Shown here piece after piece: positions 1 through 11,941 of a stretch of 64,000 bases of DNA. The translations under genes and the position numbers were made by a program. The notes under the pieces were generated by a model. The model searched no databases. It worked only from the letters and a program-made list of their open reading frames with translations, and was not told where the DNA came from. Position 1 is the stretch's first letter. Every line of letters starts with the position of its first letter. This DNA comes from Cynocephalus volans. Taxonomy: Eukaryota; Chordata; Mammalia; Dermoptera; Cynocephalidae. The DNA is taken from assembly GCF_027409185.1 (NCBI RefSeq), contig NC_084462.1, forward strand, positions 184,316,071 through 184,380,070, given 5' to 3'.

Positions 1-299
1 ACAAGCTTTTGTTGGTGGATCAACTTAACCTTTTGCAAATTGCATTATAGAATGTCACTTTGTTATTTCACTGATGTTACCAGCTTCAATTGTTAAATTA
101 AGCTGTAACTTCACCTGTGTTCCTTTTCTGTAACTTTTTGGTCTGGAGAGTAAATACTGGGAGAAGACCCCAGTCAGGTTTTAATTTTCCAAGGAGGGAT
201 GCCTCTGTATTGAGGGTTCCTGGAAAATTAACCCCTTCGGGGCTTCTCACTGCTCAGAAGAAATGGGCTTTGAGTAATCCTTTGCATCTCCGTCTCTGT

Positions 300-1395
300 C
301 ACCCAGGGGGAGAGAGGTGACACATGGGAACTCTCTGAACAATTTTTCTGTAAACCTAAAACTGTCCTAAAAAAAATTTATTTAAAAAATTAAGAATAAT
401 TAAATAAAGGCCAAAAAAATGGGCAAAATTTTTTACCAGAAGCTTCATGATGAAAAACAAGCAGCCGGCAAGTACATGAAACAGAGCTCAGCTGCACTAG
501 CTATGACTGAAATGCAAGTGAGGACAAGGCGCTGCCGCCCCGCCACAGCAGCATGCACGCTGGTGGGTGTGTGCAGTGATCTCCTGCACGCTGCTGGGGA
601 GTGTGAAACAGCACAACCGCTCTGGGAGAAGGCCTGCAAGTTTCCTACAAAACTAAACATATGCTGCATTTTGACCCAGCTCTTCCACTCCTAGGTACTT
701 ACCCAAAAGAAATGAAAACATATGTATGTCCACAAAAAAACTGTGAAAGAAACTTCACAGCAGCTTCATTCATAACAGCCAAACACTGGGAACAGCCTAG
801 GTGTCCACCACTAGAAGAAACAACAATCTATCTTGTATTCACACAATGATACCACTTGGAACATAACACAACATGGATGAATCCCAAAAGTGACAGAGAC
901 CTGACAGAAAAGAGCAAAGAATGTGTGATTCTGTTCACAGACAGCCGAGCACTAGTGCAGCTGGGCGAGGGCAGAGGGCACCAGATCCCGGTTCTTCTGA
1001 GGCTGCGGGAGGCACGCTGCAGGGATGGGCTGCTCTGCAGCTTGACAGACGACTGGGTGCACAGGTGTATACAGCTGCCAGAACTCATCAAATCCAACAG
1101 TCAAAACCTGTGCCTTTCATTTAGTGCCAATTTTACCTCAAAAGGAACAAAGGAACCATAAACAAATATTGAACTCTAGTCAGCTAACGATCTGCCTACT
1201 GAGGGGCTTCGGGGGTTGTGGGCAGATGTCTGCAATTTTGGAATATGCCAAAAAATGAGACAGCTGAGGGATGCACAGCTGGTGGAGGGAGGGGGCGATT
1301 GGAGGCAGAGCCAGGACCACAATGTGTTACAGGAGACTCTATAGTTAACTTCAACTTGGTGGTGTCTGAAAATTTTTATTAAAAAATGATGGGAG
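300..1395 (+). mobile_element. L1M fragments (3' ends)
   Basis: Positions 300-400 look like an L1M 3' terminus (CTGTAAACCTAAAACTG, then A-rich). Positions 405-860 encode degraded L1 ORF2 C-terminal sequence, including an LLGTYPKEMKTY-like stretch and a CAGCTTCATTCATAACAGCC motif. Positions 1130-1395 match an L1ME/MC-type 3'UTR (ACAAATATTGAACTCTAGTC). The ORFs here are not genes. Positions 1-300 are unrecognised. Confidence 0.75.
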
Positions 1396-3449
1396 AAAGT
1401 GTTACATTTTAAAAAGGAGATTGGAATTAAACTTGGTTTAACTAAGTTAAATTGACTGCTTTCCTTGAAACAAAATTAACTGGCACTTGATCCGACGCTC
1501 ACCTCTCTCCCGGCTCTGTTAGGAAGCATTCCAGGGGTTTCCGGGTGACTGAGACTCAATTTTTTGCTTCCCCCACTGATACCCTTGGGGCCCAGCCCAC
1601 AGGTCCCCCAGCTACTGAGCATTTGGGGATCTTCTGGTGGCTTCTGAAAGTCTTCTGTCCAGCATGGCTAGTGGTCCTGTGTCTCCCCAGTAGCACCTCC
1701 CTTTTGCTAAGCAGGGGCTTCTAACCACGGCTCTAGAGTTTTATAAAAGTCAGGGGGCAAGAGGGCCTGCCTGAAGCCCTTAGGGCATGAGAACCCCTCT
1801 CCTGATGCTTTGACCTCTTCGTGCCTCCCTCCTGGTCTCTACCATGCTCTGGTTGGTGGTACTTCTGCTCAACCAACCTCGAGCACAAGTCATAAACACC
1901 AAGAATGCTGGGTGAGAAAACTCCAAGAGATTCTGGACGTTCCTGAGGGTTGGGACAGACCATCCACGGGTTTGAAAAAGTGTGCAAATGGCTGCCATGC
2001 GGTCATGTGGCAACAGTGTGTCCCCTGTTGTGCCACTGCTCTGCAGCTCTACTGTGAGGAGGGTGGGGAAACTGAGGCCGTCCATACCATCGGCTGGCTG
2101 CACCACACCTGCTGGAGGGCAACCGCAGACAGGACCTCACTTAAACTCAGATCCACTTTCCACAAGTGAAAAAGCTTACAGAGATTTAAATGAGGCAGAA
2201 CTAAAACTCAAAAGAACATGAAACTTCTCTGAATAGCCTTACATAAAAATGCTTCTTCTGGATGCTGAGGAGAGAAATGATAGAAACTGCTGTGGCACGT
2301 ACAGTCCAACAGAAAGGCCCATGTTGGCCACAGCTAGCAGATGAACGGTGGGTCCAGAGATGCTGGTCCTGGTAACGACACTGCACCAGGACCAAGAAGG
2401 ACGACCTGCCCAGCCCCCGTCCACTGCCATGCCATCCCCTCTCAGGTCCCTTTTGCTCAGACTAATCTGTCCCCAGGCAGCCGACACCACTGGCAAGCTA
2501 TTCATGGCCCAGCCCCCAGCTCTATTCAGAGAAGCCCTCCTCCACGTCCCACCAAGGACAAAGGCCACCAGGGGTACTCAGCACCCCAACCGAGGCACAA
2601 ACCATGACTAGACACACCACAGGGAATTCAAATGCCTGCCACCTACACGGCCCTGCCACCTGTTGTTTACACAGCACCAGCACTCTCACTCTACACATGC
2701 CGTCTACACAGCACTGGCACCCACTGTCTGTGCTACACTGATGTCTACTTCTCAGGGCAAAGCACACTGGTCAATAGAGGTAGCAGCCTAGCACCCACAC
2801 TATCTCACTTGGCAAGGGAAGATAAGATTTAGAGTCCAGGAACTTCCAAGACAGCCAGATTCGAGGGTCCAAACTGCCAAGTAAAGAGTTGGCAACTTCA
2901 AGAGGTGAGCCCGACACTGTGCCCAAAAGTTCGCTTCAGGGCACTTGCCAGCCCCTGAGCTTACAGGTGCAAAAGCTAAATGTCACAAATCCCAGCTAAG
3001 CCAGCTCTAAAAGAGCTGAGCAGGCCTTTCTGTGATGGCAAAGTACCACGAAGGGTGTAACTTGGTTTCCCCCATGGTCCTGGCTTAGCACATAGCCTGG
3101 GCTCTCAGTTAGGCCCCACTACAGACCGACCATGGCTGGCTCAGGGCTAGCTACCCATACACCCTCTGCCTGCCCCAGAAAAATTAATTCCCTCTGGGGG
3201 AAGAAGTATCGACCATCTCTACAATTTTTCAAACATAATGTCCAGCAATTCAGTAAAAAATTACCAAGCATGACAAAACAGAAACCAAAAGAAAACTAAG
3301 ACAATAAAAACAGAACGACAAACATCCAACTATTGGACTTAACAAAAGACTGTCATGTAACCGTGAAGAGGGAGAATTTTACTAAAAACTGGTTCTCTAA
3401 TAAAAAGAACCTAATGAAAAACCATCATTGAAAGTAAGTTAACAGGTGG

Positions 3450-4373
3450 GTTTAACATCCAGTCAGACACAGCAAAAGAAAGGAGGGAAGGTTTACCATA
3501 CATGTAACTGGAGTCCCAGACCAGGAATAAAGGAAAAGAGCGGGCAGAGGCTCATTTGAAAAGATACTATCCACAATTTTTCCAGAACACACAAAAGACA
3601 TCAAGTCACAAATTCTAGAAGCTCTACAAACAACAACCTGGATAAATAACAAAGAAAACCATATTTAGGCATATCAGAATCAAATCCCTGAAACCAAAGG
3701 CAAGGACATTCCTTAAAAGCAGGTAGTGATATGACGGTGACCTTCAAAGAAGTAGGCAGAGGACGCACAGGTGACACCTCAGCAGAAGATGGCCAAGGAG
3801 AAGGGGGCGACATCAATAAAGCAGGAAGAAAACAAATGCTGACCACCACAAATGCACCATGCCCAGTGGAAATACGTTTCAAAAGTGAAGACAAAACAAG
3901 AATGTTTTCACATAAACAAAAGCTGAGTGAATTTTTGTCAGCAGGTATACTAAAAGAAATATGAAAGGGAGTTCTTCAGACAGAAGGAAAATTATCCCAG
4001 ATGAATGCACAGAAATACAGGAAGAAAGAAGAACGGAAGGGTCAAAATAAGGTGAATCTGAATAAATACTAACAGTTTAAAGCTGCAGCAATAATAACAA
4101 CAATAATAACAATAATACCCTGTAGTTTGTACTGCCTGGGAAATATTAATGTTCTAATTTACGGTCCTCTAACAAGTCAAGAACATAGGATATAATCTCT
4201 AAGGTAACCACTAAACTAATAATAAACAAATGTGTAATTGACAAGCTATTTAAAGGAAAAACAGAATCGCAAAAGCATGATTACTCTAAGAGGTGGTGAG
4301 AAAGGTGGCAGCCAAACAAATGGTGCAGATATAAAACACAAATAGATGACAGAATTAAACTCAGGTATATCGA
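3450..4373 (+). mobile_element. L1M fragment, ORF1 end and inter-ORF region
   Basis: Degraded L1 ORF1 C-terminal sequence is visible: ATCCCTGAAACCAAAGGCAA near 3685 and a GACAAAACAAGAATGTTTTC to AAAAGCTGAGTGAATTTTTG stretch at 3890-3935. It is followed by the ACAGAAGGAAAATTATCCCA region. The element is split by the composite VNTR element and resumes at 6213. Confidence 0.7.
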
Positions 4374-4390
4374 CAGTCACATTAAATTTA

Positions 4391-6212
4391 CTTATTTTTT
4401 AAATTTAATTTTATTTTTTTAAGTTTTATTGAATCAAGATTGATTATACGTACTTTGGGGGTTCAACATCGAGATATGTTGATCAAATCAATATCACTAG
4501 CATATATATCGTTACAAATCATTATTATTTATGCCCCTTGTCCAATCTTTCCCCATCCCCCTTCCCTCCCCCTCCCCCCTCTAATTGCCCTAGATTTCTT
4601 CTCTCCTTCTGAAAGCGTAATGGTTACTCTGTTGATTAGTTGCCTCAATGATCTGCCCAGTGCTGAGAGGTGTGATCAGATCCCCCAATATTATCATAGA
4701 GCAGATGCTTCTGTCACTCTGGAATGGGCTTTGTAGAGAGAGACATCCTCTTCTTTTCTTTGGTCTCTGCTGGTGACTCTCCTTGTGTCAATGCACTCCA
4801 GTGGCTGGTGGACCATCTGCATGGTGGTTGTGGCATCTAGCCGCTTTTGTGGCAGCCATGGTTATTGTGGTGGCTGTGGTGGGCCACCCACATGGAGGTG
4901 ATGTTTTTGGCATGCTCCTTGGTGCTGGCAGTGTGCCTGGTTGTTGGAGGGTTCCGGTCCCCAGCTCTAAGCCTTGGGGCCCTGGGTGGGCCCCAAGGCA
5001 CTGGTGTGGTGTGCCTGGTTGTGGGAGGGGGATCCGGTCCCCTTCTTCATGCCTTGGGTCCCTGGGTGGGCCCCAAGGTGCAGGCACAGTGTGCCTGGTT
5101 GTGGGAAGGGGGTCTGGTCCCCAGCTCTAAGCCTTGGGGCCCTGGGTGGGCCCCAAGGCACTGGTGTGGTGTGCCTGGTTGTGGGAGGGGGTGTCCGGTC
5201 CCCTTCTTCATGCCTTGGGTCCCTGGGTGGGCCCCAAGGTGCAGGCGCAGTGTGCCTGGTTGTGGGAAGGGGGTCCAGTCCCCGGATCCATATCTCAGGT
5301 GCCCAGGTGGGCCCTGAGGTGCTAGCATGGTATGCCTGGTTGTGGGAAGGGGGTCCAGTCCCCTTCTCCATGCCCTGGGCTCCTGGGCGGGCCCCAAGGC
5401 ACTGGTGATGTGACTGGTGTGGGCAGTGGTCCGGTCCCCAGCTCCAGGCTCATGTCCCCTGGCAGGCCCCAAGGCGCTGGTGGTGTCCCTGAGCCGGAAC
5501 TAATTTTTTTGTCCTTTGCTTACTTCTAATATGGGGGAACTTCCTGTGGGAACCAGTACTTGAGCTGTGTGGTTGAGCTAAATTGCTGCTTTGCTGCTGT
5601 TTCCCTAGGGAAGGCTTTTTGTGCAGCTCAGGGCTTAATGGCTGAACTTATATGTACTTCTGGCTCTCTAGGGACCCGGTGCACCTGGCTTGTGTAGAAA
5701 CTCTGACCTGGGCCTGACTTTTATCATCAAACTGCACCCCATGCAATTCTGCATTCCCGACCAGTCTCCTCTGAGTGGTCCTGCGTTGATTGGCTCCCAA
5801 CCTCTGAATGGCTCCCCTTTTTCAGCTGTTCTGGCTCCTCGCTCCTGCATGTGTCCACGGGAACCCTGTTAGTGGTCTTGTAGGCCTGGGGGCCACCAAG
5901 GCCCTCTTCTCTCTTGCCACCTCCGAGTAATTCCATCTGAAGGGCACAGCTGCAGCTTCTGCCGGCTCCTGCTCCATGTGCTCAGCAGCTCCACCCTTGA
6001 AGCGGCCGTGGCCTGAAATGCTCAGAGCAGCTTTTTCTTTCTCTCATCATGGTTTCTCCTACCTTCATGAACTCTGAAGGTCTCTCCTCCTCTTCCCTTG
6101 AGCTCCAGAGGCCCCAGCTTGGCTGATGTTACATTTTTATAGTTGTAAATTGGTTGATTTGTGGAAGAAAGTGACACTGGGGACTGGCTATTCCACCATC
6201 TTGACCAGAAGC
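4391..6212 (-). mobile_element. Composite VNTR retroelement with L1-like ends
   Basis: A 1.8-kb element on the minus strand, inserted into an old L1M. A perfect 17-bp target-site duplication, CAGTCACATTAAATTTA, occurs at 4374-4390 and 6213-6229. The 5' end (near 6212) reads GCTTCTGGTCAAGATGGTGG, the CAAGATGG-type start of mammalian L1 5'UTRs. About 720 bp of non-repetitive 5' sequence follows. The core is a GC-rich minisatellite (4931-5490). The 3' part (4391-4660) resembles L1 3'UTR sequence, with AATAAA (complement of 4425-4430) and an A-rich tail. No ORF1 or ORF2 sequence is present. The open frames crossing the core are repeat artefacts. The plan (5' unique, VNTR, 3' end with poly-A, TSD) parallels primate SVA, but the parts differ. 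It could instead be an internally deleted L1 with a repeat-bearing 5'UTR. Confidence 0.8.
4931..5490. repeat. Minisatellite of ~80-bp GC-rich units inside the composite element
   Basis: Seven or so units, each with a TGCCTGGTTGT-type anchor at about 4933, 5011, 5091, 5171, 5252 and 5332 (spacings 78-81), plus diverged last units to 5490. The first four alternate between two types, one with CCCAGCTCTAAGCCTTGG and one with CCTTCTTCATGCCTTGG, so there is a ~160-bp higher-order repeat. All share CCTGGGTGGGCCCCAAGG. Confidence 0.92.
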
Positions 6213-7213
6213 CAGTCACATTAAATTTAAATGGATGCAATCAGCAATAAAAAGACAAGTATTTTAGGAATTGATAAAAAAATTAGACCAAGACACATAA
6301 TTACATGCTGCTCGCAAAAAAAAAAACCTCTTAAATATACCAAGAAGGACTGAATTTTGAAAGATGGAAAAACACAGACCATGCAAACACTAAACCCAAA
6401 TAAGGTGGCATAGTTATACTAATATCAAACAACGTAGAATGTAAGGAGAAAGCGTGAGTTAAAAAGAGGGGCATTTTGTAATGTTAAAGATTCTGTTCTA
6501 CCAGGAAGGCATAGGATCCTGAATTTGTATCCTCCTAATAACACAACTTCAAAATATAATGGAAAACTGACACGATAAAAGGAAGAGCAGATCCACAGTC
6601 ACAGTGGGAGATTTTAATACTCTTCTTTCAGAACAAGAAGACAAAAATATTAGGACATTGGAACCAGCTTGACCTGACTGACATTTATAGAACACTCTAC
6701 CCACAACTGCAAATACACATTCTCTTCAAAGGAACACATGGAACATCTACCAAAACAGACCACTTGCCGGGATGTAAATCAAATCTCACCAAACAGGGAA
6801 ATGTGTAAATCACTCAGTGTATGTTCTCTGACCACATATACTAGAAACCGATAATAAAAATATAAGTAGAAAATCCACAACTGTTTTCAAAATAAGCAGT
6901 ACACTTCCAAATGGATTGTGGATCTAAGAAGAAATAACAATGGAAATTATAAAATATTTTGAACTGAATGGTAATAAAAATATGATACATCAAAACTGTG
7001 TGATGTAACTAAAACCTGCCTAGAGAGAAATTTATAGTCTCGAGTAGTTCTATTAGAAAAAAAAGAAAGATAAAAATCAAGACCCTAAATATCTGTCTCA
7101 AGAAGCTGGAAAAATAGTAAATTAAGCACAAAGAAAACAGAAGGAAAGAAATAATAGAAGTCAATGAAATATAAGCAAACAACACAGATAAACAACAAAG
7201 CAAAAGTCTGGTA
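6213..7213 (+). mobile_element. L1M ORF2 fragment (continuation)
   Basis: Begins with the second copy of the target-site duplication followed by AATGGATGCAAT, the start of L1 ORF2 (NVNGLN region). Further degraded endonuclease-domain sequence lies at 6590-6860 (AATACTCTTCTTTCAGAACA; GACATTTATAGAACACTCTA). Multiple stops; inactive. Confidence 0.75.
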
Positions 7214-7312
7214 ATTTTTTCTCTTTTGGCGGCTGGTGAGTACAGGGATCGAATCCTGGACCGTGGTGTCATCTGCACCACACTCTGACCTACTGAGATA
7301 ACCAGCCAGCCC
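7214..7312 (-). mobile_element. tRNA-Ile SINE monomer
   Basis: Minus strand reads GGCTGGCTGGTTATCTCAGT, an A-box-like tRNA-Ile D arm, then the B-box-like GGATTCGATCCCTG and a CCAGCCGCCAAAAGAG tail. It is an old, diverged monomer. Confidence 0.75.
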
Positions 7313-7720
7313 ATATGTTTGCTTAAAATCACTGATAAAAGTGTTGGTGAGGACGTGGAGAAAGTGGAACCCTCCTGCACTGCTTGGGGGAACATAAAAT
7401 GGTGAGCCACTGTGGAAACAATCTAGCAGTTCCTCAAAAAGTTAAACGTAAGCTACCAGTGACATATTACATGATTGCATTTGTGGGAAATGTCCAGAGT
7501 AGGCAGATACATGGAGACAGAAAGTAGACTAGTGGTTGCTTAAGGCTAATGGCATGAGATTGGGGGTAAAGAGTACAGGCTTTCTTTTTTGAGGTGATGA
7601 AAATGTCCTCAAATTGACTGTGGTGATAGCTGCACAACTCTGTGAATGTACTAAAAACCATTAATGGGTGAAATATATGTATGTGAGTTACATCTCAATA
7701 AAGCTGTCTAAAAAGAAAGA
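7313..7720 (+). mobile_element. L1M 3' end
   Basis: ORF2-tail sequence (GTGTTGGTGAGGACGTGGAG) leads into an L1MC/ME-type 3'UTR. The 3'UTR is recognisable by GACTGTGGTGATAGCTGCAC and TTACATCTCAATAAAGCTGT. Confidence 0.75.
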
Positions 7721-7734
7721 AGACTAATAAAAAC

Positions 7735-8740
7735 TGACAACCCCCCAGTCAGATGGATTGAAGAAAAAAAAGAAAAGGAAAGGGCAAACTTACCGTAAGA
7801 CGTGAAAGGGGTACCACTGTAATTGTTGCAGACATCAGAAGGGTATTAGGGGAATACTCAGAACAACTTCATGAAATACATTTGGCAGCTGGCGTGACAT
7901 GAACGAATGCCCTGTAAAATACAACTTACCAAAACCAAAACAAGAAGAAACAGGACAGGATAGTTCTAGGTCTACTACAGATATTGAATCTGTAATTAAA
8001 AGCTTTCCACAAAGTAAACTAAAGGCACAGAGGGCTTCACTGTGGATTTTTCCAAACATTTAAAAAATAAGTAGCATCAATCATCCTCCAAAATTGTCCA
8101 GAGAACAGAGCACAGTGGGAACCTCCCAGCACCTCTGAAGGCCAGCACTACTTACATTCGAATTTGACAAGGACATTACAAGAAAAAGAAAAGTACAGGC
8201 CAACTCCACAACGTTCTACCCAAAATATCAGCAAATAAATCCAGCAATATATAAAAAAGATAACACATCATGACCAAGTTTGTGTATCCAGTTAGTCTAA
8301 CCTTTAAAAATTAATTAATGGGGGGGGGACCTATGTGAGCACACCAATAAATACATAGAAAGTGTGTGTGATAAAATGCAATAAGTTCACAATAAAAACT
8401 CTTGGAAAATTAAGAAAAAAGAGAACATCCTCAACCCGATAAAGAGCCACCTGGAAAAAAAACTACAGCCGATATCTGACGGCAACGGGTAGAAAACATC
8501 CCTCCCAAGACTGGAAAAGAGCCATGTATGTGTCCCCTCACCATGTCTACTCAATACCACACTGGCAGTTGCAGCATGCAAAAAGCAAGAAAAATAGGTA
8601 ACAGGTACATGGATTACAAAGGAAGAACTAAAACTGGCATTATTAGCAGCAGAGACAATTGTCTACGTTAAAAAAAAACAGATTTCAAAGTTCAAATAAT
8701 AAGACAAAAAACTGAGTTTTGTAGGATTATTGGACATAGC
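7735..8740 (+). mobile_element. L1M ORF2 fragments
   Basis: Degraded ORF2 sequence: CAAATAAATCCAGCAATATA, AAAAGATAACACATCATGAC and GATAAAGAGCCACCTGGAAA are L1 reverse-transcriptase-region words. No open frame of useful length remains. Confidence 0.65.
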
Positions 8741-10479
8741 ATCAACTCACGGCTAAAACTCAGCCACACCTCTCTCTGCTAGCAGAAGAGCTGGGCATGG
8801 GCAGTCCTCCCCATGCTTGCCTTGCAGCTTCGAAATGGCAACTTCTTCATGCCCAGCAATGGTGAGCACCTTTTGATATGCTTCTTGGCCATCTGGTATC
8901 TTCTTTTGAATGCCTACATAATTTTTAAATCCGTTGTCCCACAGGAGGTGAGCAGAGGGAAAGGGACAAAGGGAAACGGGGGTACAGGGAGCTAGCAACA
9001 GGTGACCAGGGCACTCGGCCTGTCCCCCTCAGCTGAACCCAGGCACAGCTTCAGACCAGAGCCCACAAGGTTGCGTGTGCGTGGGCAGCACATCAGGTGT
9101 GCTGTCCAAGCCAGTCATCCCAGCAGCACACTCTGTGCAGACCTGCCTCTTCCCCCAGGGCTTACAGGCAGTGACAGGTGAGGCTTCCTGGCTTAGACCC
9201 ACCACAGGCCCACCCACCTGCCCTCTCCATCCTGAGACAGCCATTCACATGCAGGCCTGAGGCAGCTGGGCTGGAATCCAATAAATATCAAAGACTTAGA
9301 AACCAGTTGTGGGCAAAAGCACCACCTCCTACTGATGTGTGTTTACACACAGCTGCCGTAACAAGTCTGGACACACACTCAGGAAAACGCACGGGCCACA
9401 GTCACCTCTTCGGCAATGACAAGGTGTCTAGTTACAGCCTAGTTTCTGCTCATTGTGTCCAGGTCTTCCTCAGCCCTGCTGCTGCACAGGGCCTCCTGGT
9501 TCTCAGCACCAGGTTCTCAGCTGATGGGGCCCAGGGCAGGGCCTGGCCAGGGCCCCCACTGGAGAATCGGGTGGAACTCGGCCCCCCTGTGAATCAGGGA
9601 CTGACAGTGGCATTGGCTGGGCTACAGGGTGAGGAGAGGGCTATGTGTGCAAGGCCCTGGCACTTTCTGGGTGGCAGCAGACACACTTGGGCAAGAATGA
9701 AGGTTGGGCAGGAGGAGGAATGAGTTTGAATGTCTTTAAATCAAGTCCTTGTTCTTTCTGAACAAAGATTTCCTGTGTCTGGCCCTGGGCCCAGGTCACA
9801 CTCCTACCCATGGGCTGGACAGGGTGACAGGGGGATCCGGGGTGTCTCTCCAGGGGTGGGGGCCATGAACCCCTTTCACTCCCACCCCCACAATGTGAAC
9901 TCACTCTACAGGACCCTCCCAAGTCCTGCTGATGGCAGTAGGGTGGTGGGTGGGGGTGGAAGATGCTTCTCCTTCTCAGCTAAAGGGGTGAGTCCTGGAA
10001 GAAGACCAGGAGTCCCACAGGCAGTGGGGGTGAGATGGGCCAGGGACGCCCACAGCCAGCACAGGCTGTACCCCCAGTGGTGCAGTTCTGACAAGGAAGA
10101 GAGCTGGCCTTCATGTGCCTTCTTGGGGTGTGGATTTCATGTGGAAGGAAAGCACAGCTCCTGAAAGAATTGAGGTGGCATGTGAGCCCAGCTAGCTGGC
10201 CAAGGCCACAGGAGGAGGCCAGGATGGCAACAACAGAGCCAAGCAGGGTTAGTGGAGAGGGAGAAGGGGAGGAATTGGAGTGAAAGGGGAGGGTGAGGAC
10301 AGAAAAAGACATGTCTGGGATGACTTTGGGGGCTTTGGCTAAAGGCCCCAGGGATGGTGCTGCCACCAACCTGAAGAGGGGACAGGGAGGAACGTGTCAC
10401 ACCTGTCCCCCATCCACCTGGGAGATGAGAGCTATGGCCAACTGAGACCCAGCCCAGAGCAAGGTGCAGGGCATGCTCC

Positions 10480-10950
10480 GAGGACAGTGCAAATTCACCC
10501 ATTCCAAGTGTGCAGTGCAGTGGCTTATAATATATCTACAGACCTGCACAAACATCACCACCATCTAACTTTAGAATATTTCCGTCACCCCAAACAGAAA
10601 TCCTGTGCCCTTAAGCAGTCAACGCCCCCGTCCTGGAAACCACCCCCTCCGCTTTCTCTCTCTGTGGATCTGCCTGTTGTGGGCATTTCACATCAGTGGT
10701 ATCATACAGCACGTGCACTTTCATATCTACTTCTTCCACGCGGCGCCGTGTTCCAGGTTTGTCCGTGTTTGAGGCTCATCCACTACCCCTCTTTATGACT
10801 GCATGACATTTAATCGTGCTCCCCATCCCTCATCCCTCAGCTGAGGGACATGTCGGGGGACAGAGCATCCCCCCAACCCCTTGGCCACTGTGAATGGTGC
10901 TGCCGTGAGCACTGGTGCCCAAGTCCTTGGGCTCACGTAGCTTCACGTTT
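10480..10950 (-). mobile_element. Antisense L1M 3' region
   Basis: The plus strand carries the familiar antisense L1M sequence: TTCACCCATTCCAAGTGTGC, then CATCACCACCATCTAACTTT, TGTGGATCTGCCTGTTGTGG and CATGACATTTAATCGTG. It is about 20% or more diverged by eye. Confidence 0.7.
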
Positions 10951-11850
10951 CCCTTGGGCTGACGCAGGTGAGGGGCTACCAGGTCATGTGGTAACGTGTC
11001 TACCTCCAGGAGCAGTGGCTTTCACAGTGGCTGCGCCACTCTGCCCTCCCACCAGCAGCACAAGGAATAGCACTGCAGTTTCCCTTGGGCCAGCGTCCTC
11101 CTTGTCCCTCTCACTCACTAGGAGGTCCACACTCCCCGCACGAGTGGCTGCTCTGAGCTGCAGGAGCAAGAGGAGGGCGTGATGGGGGCAGAAGCACACT
11201 TCCCCACCTGCATATGTGGATTTCCAGTGCTGACAGCCCTCAATGGCCCTTCCACACTCTCAGGAGGCAGAGCTGGACACTGACCCTGAGGATCCGCTTG
11301 GCTTCTATCCCGGGCCTTCATCTGACCATGGGCCTTCATCTGACCTGTTTCCCAACAGACAGAGTGAGGCTGGGGCAGCCCTCTCAGTGCGGCATCCACA
11401 GAAGAGCTCAAAGGACACAGAGCAGCAGGTGGGGTGGCAGCAACCTCTGGCAGAGGGGGCCGTGACATGGTGACACACAGGGGCGGGGCTCTGTTAACCT
11501 GCATCAGTGCTGCTGGGGGTTTCACAGCATTCATTAAAGTATATGTATGCTTCATACACTTTTATGCTGAAATGGTAAATTTCAAAAATTTGCAAGGACA
11601 TTTTAATGACAGATTCTGATACTGATGATCACCCAGCCAGAAACACAATCAACATGTCTACACAGAACATGGTCTCCCGGCCCCCTCCCCATACTCCTCC
11701 CTTAAATAGCAAGACCACCAGGGTCACCTGACATTGAGGACAGCCTTCCACAGAAACCAAACTGAAAGAAACAGACCATGAGAGAAGAGATCAATAAAGT
11801 ATCACTACTTCCTATGAGATGAGAATGGGATAGTACAAAAAAGAGATATT

Positions 11851-11941
11851 CAGGCTGGCTGGTTAGAACGTGGTGCTAATAACAAGAAGGTCAAGGGTTC
11901 GCATGCCCATACTGGCCAGCTACCAAAACAAACAAACAAAC
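11851..11941 (+). mobile_element. tRNA-Ile SINE monomer with TSD
   Basis: GGCTGGCTGGTTAGAACGTG, then GGTGCTAATAAC (anticodon loop retains AAT of tRNA-Ile), the B-box-like GGGTTCGCATGCCC and a (CAAA)n tail. Flanked by AGAGATATTCAG (11842-11853, overlapping the element start) and AGAAATATTCAG (11942-11953), an imperfect target-site duplication. Confidence 0.85.

Noticed and set aside
4847..5472. Open frames of 130-156 codons on both strands of the VNTR
   Set aside because: They exist because the ~80-bp unit lacks stops in several frames. They do not start or end at meaningful sites.
4931..5490. CRISPR-like array
   Set aside because: Units are directly tandem with no unique spacers, and the host is a mammal.
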